Made by a program: the position numbers and the translations under genes. A model generated the notes under the pieces. The model saw only the letters and a program-made list of their open reading frames with translations, did no database searches and was not told the DNA's origin. From a virus: a stretch of DNA of 20,037 nucleotides. Shown here piece after piece: positions 1-6,550 of this stretch. Positions within the stretch are counted from its first letter, which is position 1. The number at the start of each line of letters is the position of its first letter. The stretch is from the IMG/VR virus record IMGVR_UViG_3300025889_016057, positions 1 through 20,037 of that record. One strand, 5' to 3'.

Positions 1-1179
1 CATGGAGATGTTAGTACAAATAGAGTAGGTATAAATAAGTCTAACCCTGAATATACTTTAGATGTTAATGGTACTACAAATATTAACGGAAATACTACAA
101 TAACCGGATCACTTACAGCAACTGGCCTAACCCAAGGTGCAGGTACAAATACAGTTGCAATGTATGACACTGGATCAGGCCAATTTTTCTATACAGCATC
201 TAGTGCTATTGGGGGAGGTACTGACACTAACTTTGCTAATACAGATTTAACATTTACTGCAGATAGAAATCATGATAGTAATGGCTTTGATTTCATTGTA
301 ACAGCAGATAGTGGTGCTTTTAATAGTGCTTATGTTGGTTATTCATTAACTCCTTCATTAGGCATGGGACTCCCTGCTACTACTAGTTCTTTTATAGGTA
401 TTGGTAACAGCTATTTACAAATCGATTCTTCATCTACAGGGAATACATTTAGTGAAATACGCATTGCAGGAACCTCTAGCATACTCGCAGGAGATTCAGA
501 ATTAACTATTAATTCTCAAAATAAAAATCACGATTTTGTAGTATATGGAGCTACCGATACTTCATTGTTAGTAACAGATGCTAGTACAGATCGTGTTGGT
601 ATTGGTAAAAACACACCTAACTCCAAACTAGATGTTAACGGAGACACTATTATTTCGGGGTCTACTACGATAAAAAATCTAGGATCAACTGCATTAAATG
701 TAATAGGAAGTGGTAGCAATAACATATTAGAAGTAAACGGATCAGTAGGAGAACTATTATCAGTAACAGATTCAAACACCGGAGCTTTATTCACAGTAAA
801 CAATTCGGCATCTGAAACCATGTTACAAGTTAATTCCGACAACACCATAACATATGGTATTCCTTCTAAACCTGCTCTTCAAACAACTACTACTGCAAAC
901 GTAGGAACGTCTCCAACCGTAATTTATAATATCCCAACCTCTTCATACACAGGAGCATTTGTTGAATATACCATAACAAGCGAGAGTAATGCGCGCACCG
1001 GCAAAATTGATGCTATTTGGAACTCAGGCACAATAAACTTTGCCGATGTAACTGGATCTGGAATCGGAACTACGTCTGGATTTACATTTGCTGTAATTTT
1101 ATCCGGTAGTAATGCTGTTATAACAGGATCTGCGTCGACAACAGATTGGACGGTAAATGCTATTATAAGAAGTATATAA
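1..1179 (+). CDS. Tail fibre/adhesin-like structural protein, 3' part
   Basis: The reading frame is open from the first base of the window, so the gene starts upstream; the internal ATG at 160 is not a convincing start. The protein is rich in Ser, Thr, Gly and Asn and contains two copies of a 16-residue unit of the type VGI.K..P...LDVNG (nt 25-72 and 595-642), each followed by a stretch of short beta-strand-like repeats (nINGNTTITGS, TIISGSTTIKN). Such units are typical of phage fibre and baseplate-associated beta-helical proteins and of some bacterial adhesins. The C-terminal 100 residues look like a separate compact beta domain. It is followed after 3 nt by another structural gene, supporting a virion-surface role. 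The exact fibre identity and receptor cannot be read from the sequence. Confidence 0.75.
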   Translation, partial: HGDVSTNRVGINKSNPEYTLDVNGTTNINGNTTITGSLTATGLTQGAGTNTVAMYDTGSGQFFYTASSAIGGGTDTNFANTDLTFTADRNHDSNGFDFIVTADSGAFNSAYVGYSLTPSLGMGLPATTSSFIGIGNSYLQIDSSSTGNTFSEIRIAGTSSILAGDSELTINSQNKNHDFVVYGATDTSLLVTDASTDRVGIGKNTPNSKLDVNGDTIISGSTTIKNLGSTALNVIGSGSNNILEVNGSVGELLSVTDSNTGALFTVNNSASETMLQVNSDNTITYGIPSKPALQTTTTANVGTSPTVIYNIPTSSYTGAFVEYTITSESNARTGKIDAIWNSGTINFADVTGSGIGTTSGFTFAVILSGSNAVITGSASTTDWTVNAIIRSI

Positions 1180-1182
1180 GTT

Positions 1183-2193
1183 ATGAGTGTAAACACAAAA
1201 CAATTGGTAATATCAGGTAGTACTACAGTTGGACCTGCATACGAATATTATGGTATGGGCCGGTTAGGTTGGACTGACATACCGGGAGCAGTTGATTTTT
1301 TAGATAGTTCTTCTAGAATATTTTATCCGTCAACACAAGAATCAACTACAGATTTACGTTTAACTGCAACAGATCCATTTTCGATTAATTTTTGGGTAAA
1401 AGCAGGATGGGATGCGAATCTGGATACAGAAGGAAGATATATATATATTATTAGCTGGGCCGGCAGTGATACAGGATCTAATAGTAATAATTTCTATAAT
1501 AATCACATAGAAGTATATTATGATGAACGGGACAACCGACTATGGTTTTCAATGTCCAATGTATCCGCATCTTTAAATGTAATTACTTCGAATTTTTATT
1601 TTTTTCATAACCCCACAACATCAGCTGTTACAGGACATGGAACTAATTATCCTACAGATAACTGGACTGCAACTAACCCAGGAAATACTAATGATAATGG
1701 TTTTAGTATGTTAACCATTACATATGATGGAAGTGAAAACTTAGTTACTGGATTTCGAATGTATTGGAATGGGAATGACGCCGGAGCTCCATTTGGCACG
1801 GAACAAAATCTAAATGGCGGTATAACTAATATGGACACATCTACTCCTAGATTATTCTCAGTTTTAGGAAGATCTACAGCCGCTGTAGGATCAGGTGATG
1901 AAGGAGCTGGTAGACAAGGTGGTAATACTGGGACTACAATTATAGATGAAGTGAGCATATGGAATGAAGAATTATCTGCCAGCGATATAACTAATTTATG
2001 GAATAATGGAGAAGGTGGCACGATATCTAGATATAACCAACCTCCTAATTTAATTACTTATTATTCTTTTGACAAGCCCTACATAAATACTACTGAAAGA
2101 CTAATCAATCCTGTTTGGCCTAATAATGGTTTAGGATTATTACAATATAGCGGTAGTAGTGGACTTACATCAGGATCAAATAAAATATATTAA
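1183..2193 (+). CDS. LamG/concanavalin A-like distal structural protein
   Basis: 336 residues beginning MSVNTKQLVISGSTT. The centre looks like a laminin-G/concanavalin-like jelly roll: FSINFWVKAGW near residue 67, a run around LTITYDGSENLVTGFRMYWNG, and the C-terminal signature IIDEVSIWNEELSASDI, which closely matches LamG-3 domains that bind glycans. A trailing segment has YYSFDKP followed by Gly/Ser-rich sequence. It starts 3 nt after the upstream fibre gene, in the same frame, with the start context AAGTTATG. Likely a fibre tip or accessory adhesin recognising host surface sugars; the domain assignment is by motif reading, and the substrate is unknown. Confidence 0.7.
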   Translation: MSVNTKQLVISGSTTVGPAYEYYGMGRLGWTDIPGAVDFLDSSSRIFYPSTQESTTDLRLTATDPFSINFWVKAGWDANLDTEGRYIYIISWAGSDTGSNSNNFYNNHIEVYYDERDNRLWFSMSNVSASLNVITSNFYFFHNPTTSAVTGHGTNYPTDNWTATNPGNTNDNGFSMLTITYDGSENLVTGFRMYWNGNDAGAPFGTEQNLNGGITNMDTSTPRLFSVLGRSTAAVGSGDEGAGRQGGNTGTTIIDEVSIWNEELSASDITNLWNNGEGGTISRYNQPPNLITYYSFDKPYINTTERLINPVWPNNGLGLLQYSGSSGLTSGSNKIY

Positions 2194-2194
2194 T

Positions 2195-2461
2195 ATGACA
2201 TACTGGTATAAAATAAACATAACAGATTTTTGGTCATTAGACTCTTCAATTGTTTTAACTTTTAATTGTAAAAAAACTGACAGCGTAATGATTATACAAA
2301 CAAATACAGAACTAGATTCGTATTTAGAACAATATTCATCACTAAACGAAGTAATAACTGTTTGTAATACACCTAATTCAGGTTATGCTACAATGGATCC
2401 AGATTTCCAACCCAATTATCATTCTGAGTGTGATGATGTTATAATAAGATATTATGAATAA
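2195..2461 (+). CDS. Small unknown protein, downstream of fibre genes
   Basis: 88 residues, taken from the ATG at 2195 (MTYWYKINITDFW), which sits 1 nt after the stop of the LamG-like gene; an upstream in-frame ATG at 2159 would overlap that gene by 35 nt and add a non-conserved-looking 12 residues. The protein is acidic, with aromatic residues at both ends and three Cys. No family recognised. Position directly behind two fibre-type genes suggests a fibre-associated or structural accessory protein, but this is inference only. Confidence 0.6.
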   Translation: MTYWYKINITDFWSLDSSIVLTFNCKKTDSVMIIQTNTELDSYLEQYSSLNEVITVCNTPNSGYATMDPDFQPNYHSECDDVIIRYYE

Positions 2462-2463
2462 AA

Positions 2464-2784
2464 ATGTTCAATCAAACATACATATCAAAATCTGATATAC
2501 ATGGTTATGGAGTATTTGTTACGGAAGATGTTGCTGCAGGTGGCATCATAATACAACATCCATGTGTACCAATACAATCACGTAGACCAATACCACCAGA
2601 AATTGCTACTTATTTGTTTGGAGATGGAAAGGGCATTGCAGCAGTGTTTGGAAATGCTTCATACATCAATTCAAGCAAAACACCGAATGTCCGGCATGAA
2701 CTAGATTTCAAATCAAATGTTATAACAGTGACAGCCGTACAAGATATTGCTGCACACACGGAAATAACATTGAATTACATGTAA
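2464..2784 (+). CDS. Small SET-domain protein
   Basis: 106 residues. The order of SET motifs is clear: SDIHGYGVFVTEDVAAGGII at residues 10-29 (the N-terminal S..HG.Gvfa...i..G), SYINSSKTPNV at 66-76 (corresponding to the RFINHSC.PN SAM-binding motif, with Ser in place of the usual His), and AHTEITLNYM at 97-106 (the GEELT.nY motif ending in the catalytic-type Tyr). Family members are SAM-dependent protein-lysine methyltransferases; compact viral versions of about 120 residues exist. There is no post-SET cysteine cluster. It begins 2 nt after the preceding gene. A target cannot be inferred. The altered NHS motif leaves open that it is a weak enzyme or a binding-only fold. Confidence 0.75.
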   Translation: MFNQTYISKSDIHGYGVFVTEDVAAGGIIIQHPCVPIQSRRPIPPEIATYLFGDGKGIAAVFGNASYINSSKTPNVRHELDFKSNVITVTAVQDIAAHTEITLNYM

Positions 2785-2803
2785 CAAATATTTATATTAA
2801 AAG

Positions 2804-3100
2804 ATGAAAAAGGCCACTCACATATTAAATGAAGCCATGGTAATACCATTACAACAATATGTTACTAAGATGGTACAGCAAGGATTTCAATACAATTATG
2901 ACACTGCATTCAAAGCAGAATTAAAAAGAGCTATTGAAGCTGCGATAATGCCAATACTTAAAAAATATGGGTATATTGTTCAAACAGAAACTGGATACGA
3001 TTGGTCAGGAATCAAAGATGTGGATTTGGATGAGTCTGCAGAACGTGCACTACGAGAATCAATTCACAAATATATGAAATCTAACAAATGGAAAAACTAA
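2804..3100 (+). CDS. Unknown small protein with capsid-targeting-like N-terminus
   Basis: 98 residues, mostly predicted helical and mixed-charge (for example AFKAELKRAIEAAIMPILKK). The N-terminus MKKATHILNE|A ends in an LxE/A-type site at residue 10, like four other proteins in this window and like T4 internal-protein leaders removed by the prohead protease. No catalytic motif recognised. The last 13 nt overlap the start of the next gene. It is preceded by an AT-rich gap holding TATTTATA at 2789-2796. Function unknown; a packaged internal virion protein is a possible reading. Confidence 0.6.
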   Translation: MKKATHILNEAMVIPLQQYVTKMVQQGFQYNYDTAFKAELKRAIEAAIMPILKKYGYIVQTETGYDWSGIKDVDLDESAERALRESIHKYMKSNKWKN

Positions 3101-3492
3101 AGCACTTACTCATAGAACAACAAACCAAATGTCCTATTGCTACACAAGACATCGATGTTAATTTAAAAAATCGCAAAAAGGCAATTGACGAATACATGTA
3201 TGGACCATTAGATCCAAATCAACCAAATGAAGAATACTGGGAAGGTATTGCTGCAGAATGGAATATGGATGACGCAGCCCAAGCAAAGAGTGCAGTCTGC
3301 GGTAATTGTGCAGCATTTGATATCACAAAAAAGATGCAAGACTGTATTGCTAAAGGTATCGGATCAGAACCAGGGAGTGATGCATATGATACTATCGATG
3401 CGGGAACATTAGGATATTGTAAATTTTTAAAATTCAAATGTGCCGCTAAAAGGACTTGCTCTGCTTGGGTGGAAGGCGGACCAATAAAATAA
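3088..3492 (+). CDS. Cysteine-rich HiPIP-like protein
   Basis: 134 residues. The N-terminus MEKLKHLLIE|Q fits the leader motif shared with other genes here. The C-terminal half has CGNC at 71-74, then C86, GYCKFLKFKC at 110-118 and RTCSAW at 122-127. The pattern CxNCxxF ... GxCxxFxxK ... CxxW resembles high-potential iron-sulfur proteins, whose four Cys bind a 4Fe-4S cluster; C71, C74, C111 and C124 would be the ligands and C86 and C118 extra. The gap between the second and third Cys (36 residues) is longer than in typical HiPIPs. It overlaps the preceding gene by 13 nt. Alternatives are a zinc-binding or disulfide-stabilised structural protein. Confidence 0.65.
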   Translation: MEKLKHLLIEQQTKCPIATQDIDVNLKNRKKAIDEYMYGPLDPNQPNEEYWEGIAAEWNMDDAAQAKSAVCGNCAAFDITKKMQDCIAKGIGSEPGSDAYDTIDAGTLGYCKFLKFKCAAKRTCSAWVEGGPIK

Positions 3493-3496
3493 ACAA

Positions 3497-4063
3497 ATGA
3501 CACCAAACTTCATACCACATACTAAATTTCATCGAGCGTCATGGTACAATGAACCGGGACAGTGTGATTGGTATTGGTATGCTCCAAGAAAGTCATGGAA
3601 GTTAAACCGAGATAAGAATTTTTATGATAGTCTGGATCCGCAGCTTGTTGATATAGTTAAAATGCTTCATGCACGCGGAATGCTTACCACTCCAAGTTGT
3701 ACAGGTCATGTCAGAGATGAATCTTATTATTCAGATATATGGAATTCATTGAAACAGCAAGAATCCAGAATACAAAAGAATGGCATTCAGCTTGTTAATC
3801 CAGAAAACAATCACGATGTGCAATACAAAGACTCAGCATATAAACTTCCATGGTCACAACAGAAGTTTGTTAGTACTGGAATGAAACATGGACCAATTGG
3901 TTGTTTAGGAGTACATCCAGGTAAACACAGAAATCAATTGCCAGATCGAGTCCCAGGATTCATCACAAAACAGGATGGCGCATTTACTATATATTTAACT
4001 AAATCTGATTCAGCTGACGAAATTGCAGAAAAATGGAATCAGTTTAAAATGAAACTGTCATGA
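3497..4063 (+). CDS. Unknown 188-aa protein
   Basis: Aromatic-rich N-terminal half (WYNEPGQCDWYWYAPRKSW) followed by a helix (DPQLVDIVKMLHARGM) leading into LTTPSCTGHV, where a Cys and His are separated by two residues. The C-terminal third, GPIGCLGVHPGKHRN then GAFTIYLTKSDSADEIAEKW, looks like a small alpha/beta domain. I do not recognise the family. It starts 4 nt after the Cys-rich gene and its stop overlaps the lysozyme start by 4 nt (ATGA), implying translational coupling with the lysozyme. No signal peptide or membrane segment. Confidence 0.6.
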   Translation: MTPNFIPHTKFHRASWYNEPGQCDWYWYAPRKSWKLNRDKNFYDSLDPQLVDIVKMLHARGMLTTPSCTGHVRDESYYSDIWNSLKQQESRIQKNGIQLVNPENNHDVQYKDSAYKLPWSQQKFVSTGMKHGPIGCLGVHPGKHRNQLPDRVPGFITKQDGAFTIYLTKSDSADEIAEKWNQFKMKLS

Positions 4064-4833
4064 TAAGTTTACGGAACATATTGTTAGAAGTTAAAACCTC
4101 AGATTTTATACAGAAACTAAAAAAGTGGGAAAACAGCATAATGAAAGGCTGGGATCCTAAACAAAAGAAATGGTTTCCTCATGACAGTTTAGAAGGCGGC
4201 ACTCCTACTATTGCATATGGCCATAAGCTAAAAACAAATTCAGAATATGCAGCTGGGATATCAGATGACGATGCTACCGAACTGTTGTTAGCTGATATTG
4301 ATAAAGCAATCAACAAGATTAAAACAAAATTGGAAATTTCTAACTTTGATTCATTTCCGTTGTCGATTCGACAAGCTCTGGTAAATGCAGCATATCGTGG
4401 AGAATTGAAATCTGGACACAAAACGGTTGAGTATATCAGAACCGGGCAGTGGAACAAGGTCGCAGATGAATATTTGGACAATCAAGAGTATAGAACCGGC
4501 GACCAAGGTGTCAAAACAAGAATGGATTGGAATGCGGCTCAATTCAGAGACTATGCAAATAAAATAGCTCAGACTGCATTGAAGAATGACGACATCATGA
4601 TATTGCCTGCAATCACAGAACCAACTCAAGAAGTTACTATCAAGGTGAACAAGCAAGTGCTACCAATCAAGCTGATTGTGTTGAAAATATATGATGCCGC
4701 CGGCAGGGAAGTTAAAATGCATCGATGGTTGGATGTAAAACAAGGCATATTGCAATTTAAATCACCAAATGAACCAGGAACATACATTTTACGTTTAAAT
4801 AACTCGGCATCTACACGATTACAAGTAAAGTAA
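4060..4833 (+). CDS. GH24-type lysozyme with C-terminal sorting-domain-like tail
   Basis: 257 residues. Residues about 16-170 form a T4-lysozyme/GH24 muramidase: catalytic Glu is likely E24 (KKWENSI), followed by an 11-residue insertion relative to T4 lysozyme, an acidic pair D42/E45 in the Asp position, and TPTIAYGHKL with T50 matching the conserved Thr. DDDATELLLADIDKAI and the later GVKTRMDWNAAQF match further family helices. It would cleave peptidoglycan glycan strands. Residues about 193-257 are a beta-rich domain (LKIYDAAGREV, then PGTYILRL) resembling Bacteroidota T9SS C-terminal sorting domains, without the usual PNP motif. The N-terminus MISLRNILLE|V resembles a capsid-targeting leader, and there is no Sec signal. 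It may be the lysis endolysin or a virion-carried lysozyme. Confidence 0.8.
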   Translation: MISLRNILLEVKTSDFIQKLKKWENSIMKGWDPKQKKWFPHDSLEGGTPTIAYGHKLKTNSEYAAGISDDDATELLLADIDKAINKIKTKLEISNFDSFPLSIRQALVNAAYRGELKSGHKTVEYIRTGQWNKVADEYLDNQEYRTGDQGVKTRMDWNAAQFRDYANKIAQTALKNDDIMILPAITEPTQEVTIKVNKQVLPIKLIVLKIYDAAGREVKMHRWLDVKQGILQFKSPNEPGTYILRLNNSASTRLQVK

Positions 4834-4871
4834 ATTTTGGATAGTATTATTTATTTATATATAATATAGAT

Positions 4872-5099
4872 ATGAATAGTAATAGTACTTATTTAGATAG
4901 AATTATTAAAACAGCTTTAACTGTGTTTACTAGTTCTGAGTTAGATCCATTGGATGCCTTCCCTGAAAATTGGCCGTTGGATCGATGCAATTTGTTTCTA
5001 GACAATCTGTTAGAATATTGCGCACACCCAGATCGAGAAATGTGGGAACAAGCAGCAATTATACGAGATGTCAAAGAAGAAATCAACAAAACGTGGTAA
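4872..5099 (+). CDS. Small protein with UVR-like C-terminal motif
   Basis: 75 residues. The C-terminal helix REMWEQAAIIRDVKEEI (residues 55-71) matches the UVR motif pattern (.E.AA.lRD.i..l) found in UvrB, UvrC, McsA and ClpC. The N-terminal part is unrecognised (DPLDAFPENWPLDRCNLFLD). Its last 32 nt overlap the start of the ClpS gene in another frame, so the two are probably translated together. Because UVR motifs occur in Clp regulators as well as in repair proteins, the neighbour makes a Clp link attractive, but a single short motif is weak evidence. The gap upstream holds TATTTATA at 4852-4859. Confidence 0.55.
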   Translation: MNSNSTYLDRIIKTALTVFTSSELDPLDAFPENWPLDRCNLFLDNLLEYCAHPDREMWEQAAIIRDVKEEINKTW

Positions 5100-5322
5100 A
5101 TACGAAGTGTTTGTGCTCAATGATGATACTCATTCGTTTGGCGAAGTAATCAGTGCGTTAATGGAGGTTTGCGGTCAAAACAGATTTCAAGCCGAACAAT
5201 GTGCTGTGATTACACATAATACGGGCCAATGCTCCGTGTTTATCGACAAACATGACATTAGTATGGAGATTTACGAAGACCTTGTAAAAACCGGGTTAAA
5301 CTGCAAAATACAAAAACAGTAA
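5068..5322 (+). CDS. clpS: ClpS-like Clp protease adaptor
   Basis: 84 residues, nearly all of it the ClpS core. The substrate-pocket signature is LNDDTHSF at residues 17-24 (N18, D19 correspond to the N-degron-binding Asn-Asp of ClpS) and ITHNTGQC at 48-55 (H50 for the pocket His). EVCGQNRFQAEQCAVITH is very close to the Bacteroidota style of ClpS. Known ClpS proteins deliver proteins with N-terminal Leu, Phe, Tyr or Trp to the host ClpAP/ClpCP protease, or block other substrates. A phage copy could redirect host proteolysis. The start at 5068 overlaps the upstream UVR-like gene by 32 nt; the basic leader MSKKKSTKRG is short. It ends in a 1-nt TAATG overlap with the next small ORF. Confidence 0.8.
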   Translation: MSKKKSTKRGKYEVFVLNDDTHSFGEVISALMEVCGQNRFQAEQCAVITHNTGQCSVFIDKHDISMEIYEDLVKTGLNCKIQKQ

Positions 5323-5498
5323 TGCGAATACTATATTACAATATCCGTACGGCCTTTGCCCATGCTAGATATCATCGCTATCTGAGAAAAATGACATATT
5401 ACAGAGAACGTAAAGACTTAGTAAAATTTAAACAAGCTGTGCATCAGGCAGAAGATGCTTGGCGCAAAGTAGTATATTTCACACAAAAATTAAAATAA
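5322..5498 (+). CDS. Small basic unknown protein, 58 aa
   Basis: ATG shares its A with the stop codon of the ClpS gene (TAATG), and the ORF fills the gap up to the next gene, leaving 7 nt. The 58-residue product is basic and aromatic (MRILYYNIRTAFAHARYHRY...) and ends in a helical stretch with Trp (HQAEDAWRKVVYFTQ). No family recognised. The coupling by stop-start overlap and the lack of other coding potential in this gap are the main support. Confidence 0.6.
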   Translation: MRILYYNIRTAFAHARYHRYLRKMTYYRERKDLVKFKQAVHQAEDAWRKVVYFTQKLK

Positions 5499-5505
5499 AC
5501 AAGTT

Positions 5506-5892
5506 ATGGGTAAAAAAGCAGCACATACCGGAATGTCTCCGAAAGATATTTCTGTGAATGCAATGGATAAATTTATTTCCAGAAATGATCGTAAGCGAGA
5601 AATCGAATTTCAACGATTAGGACGTTACAAACATGAGTCTCAGGCCATTGACCTGTGGCCGATGCAAGATCAAATTGATTATTATGAAAAGAATGCAGAC
5701 CGACTTCGCTTTCAAAGAACTTATCCTAGCTATTCAGTGTGGAGACAAGCAGTTCTAGACAAGTCCGGAGTGTATCCTTCTACATTCATAACATTCACTG
5801 CACCACACCGTGAAATGATGCGAAACATGTATGCCGCACAAACATCGATAGCAGAAGCAGTTGATCGTTTAAGAACCTTGGGAGTGTACTAA
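5506..5892 (+). CDS. Unknown 128-aa protein
   Basis: The product begins MGKKAAHTGMSPKDISVNAM and is basic and charged. A central segment, AIDLWPMQDQIDYYEKNADRLRF, and the end, APHREMMRNMYAAQTSIAEA, are likely helical. No catalytic motif or family recognised. The start has the AAGTTATG context seen at five other genes in this window, and the stop lies 1 nt before the HNH gene start, so the two are probably cotranscribed. Confidence 0.6.
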   Translation: MGKKAAHTGMSPKDISVNAMDKFISRNDRKREIEFQRLGRYKHESQAIDLWPMQDQIDYYEKNADRLRFQRTYPSYSVWRQAVLDKSGVYPSTFITFTAPHREMMRNMYAAQTSIAEAVDRLRTLGVY

Positions 5893-5893
5893 T

Positions 5894-6460
5894 ATGGATA
5901 TGGCAGAAAAAGAAAAGAAGTACAAGTATGTGTACGGACGGGGACGCAGTGCTCTTAATATAGGAGAGTCTGAAATACGTTATGCAATGGAGAATACCAA
6001 GTCCAATGCAGAAGCAGCCCGGTTCATGAAAGTGTCTTTTACTACTTATAAAAAGTATGCCAAAATGTATACGGATCCAGCAACAGGAAAGACTCTGTAT
6101 GATATGCATACCAACCAAGAAGGATATGGAATCACAAAAAATGTCTCTAGAGCTAAAGCTGGAAAGTATTCTATAGAAAAGATACTGTCAGGCGAGCATC
6201 CAAATTATCCAACATGGAAACTCAGAAATCGATTGTTAGCATTAGGCATATTAACAGAAGAATGTAGTAGTTGCGGATATGCAGAACGCAGAATAACAGA
6301 TGACACTGTGCCTTTGCTACTGGATCATGTTGACGGAGACACAACCAATCACCGCATAGAAAACATACAGCTGTTGTGTTTAAATTGTTACTATCAACAA
6401 ACCGGCAATCCTTACAACCAAAACAAAGAGCAGTATTGGAACTATAATCTGCTAGACTGA
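5894..6460 (+). CDS. HNH endonuclease with N-terminal helix-turn-helix
   Basis: 188 residues. A helix-turn-helix-like segment (SNAEAARFMKVSFTTYKKYA, about residues 37-56) precedes a zinc-supported HNH domain: CSSC at 124-127, LLLDHVDGD at 141-149 carrying the catalytic D144-H145, N152/N157, and LLCLNC at 160-165 supplying the second Cys pair. Such proteins cut DNA and in phages are often free-standing homing endonucleases, sometimes packaging-linked or regulatory. The gene is not within an obvious intron. MDMAEK offers a second possible start at 5900. It is followed directly by the 27-bp tandem repeat. Confidence 0.8.
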   Translation: MDMAEKEKKYKYVYGRGRSALNIGESEIRYAMENTKSNAEAARFMKVSFTTYKKYAKMYTDPATGKTLYDMHTNQEGYGITKNVSRAKAGKYSIEKILSGEHPNYPTWKLRNRLLALGILTEECSSCGYAERRITDDTVPLLLDHVDGDTTNHRIENIQLLCLNCYYQQTGNPYNQNKEQYWNYNLLD

Positions 6461-6470
6461 TATATTTATT

Positions 6471-6550
6471 AATATATGAAACTACGAGATATACTTTAAT
6501 ATATGAAACTACGAGATATACTTTAATATATGAAACTACGAGATATACTA
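6471..6550 (+). repeat. 27-bp tandem repeat, about three copies, over a start region
   Basis: Units at 6471-6497, 6498-6524 and 6525-6550 are identical for about 25 nt; only the last bases of copy 3 differ. Each unit contains AATAT, an ATG and codons for M-K-L-R-D-I-L. In copies 1 and 2 the frame stops at once (TAA at 6497-6499 and 6524-6526), giving two seven-codon mini-ORFs at 6476 and 6503. Copy 3 reads on into the 554-aa gene as MKLRDILLEQ. The repeat is thus a triplication of the ribosome-landing site and leader codons. Confidence 0.95.

Noticed and set aside
30-37. TATAAATA matching the T4 late promoter on the + strand.
   Set aside because: It lies inside the fibre gene coding VGINK, far from any start codon.
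528-1196. Minus-strand ORFs opposite the fibre gene.
   Set aside because: They are antisense to a clearly protein-like + strand frame, without start context or recognisable domains; the same holds for all other minus-strand ORFs in the window.
5894-6460. HNH gene as an intron-encoded homing endonuclease.
   Set aside because: Neighbouring genes are not two halves of one split gene, so no intron context is visible; a free-standing enzyme remains possible.
6471-6550. The 27-bp repeats as a CRISPR array or iteron origin.
   Set aside because: The units are contiguous without spacers, and each encodes the start of the downstream gene.
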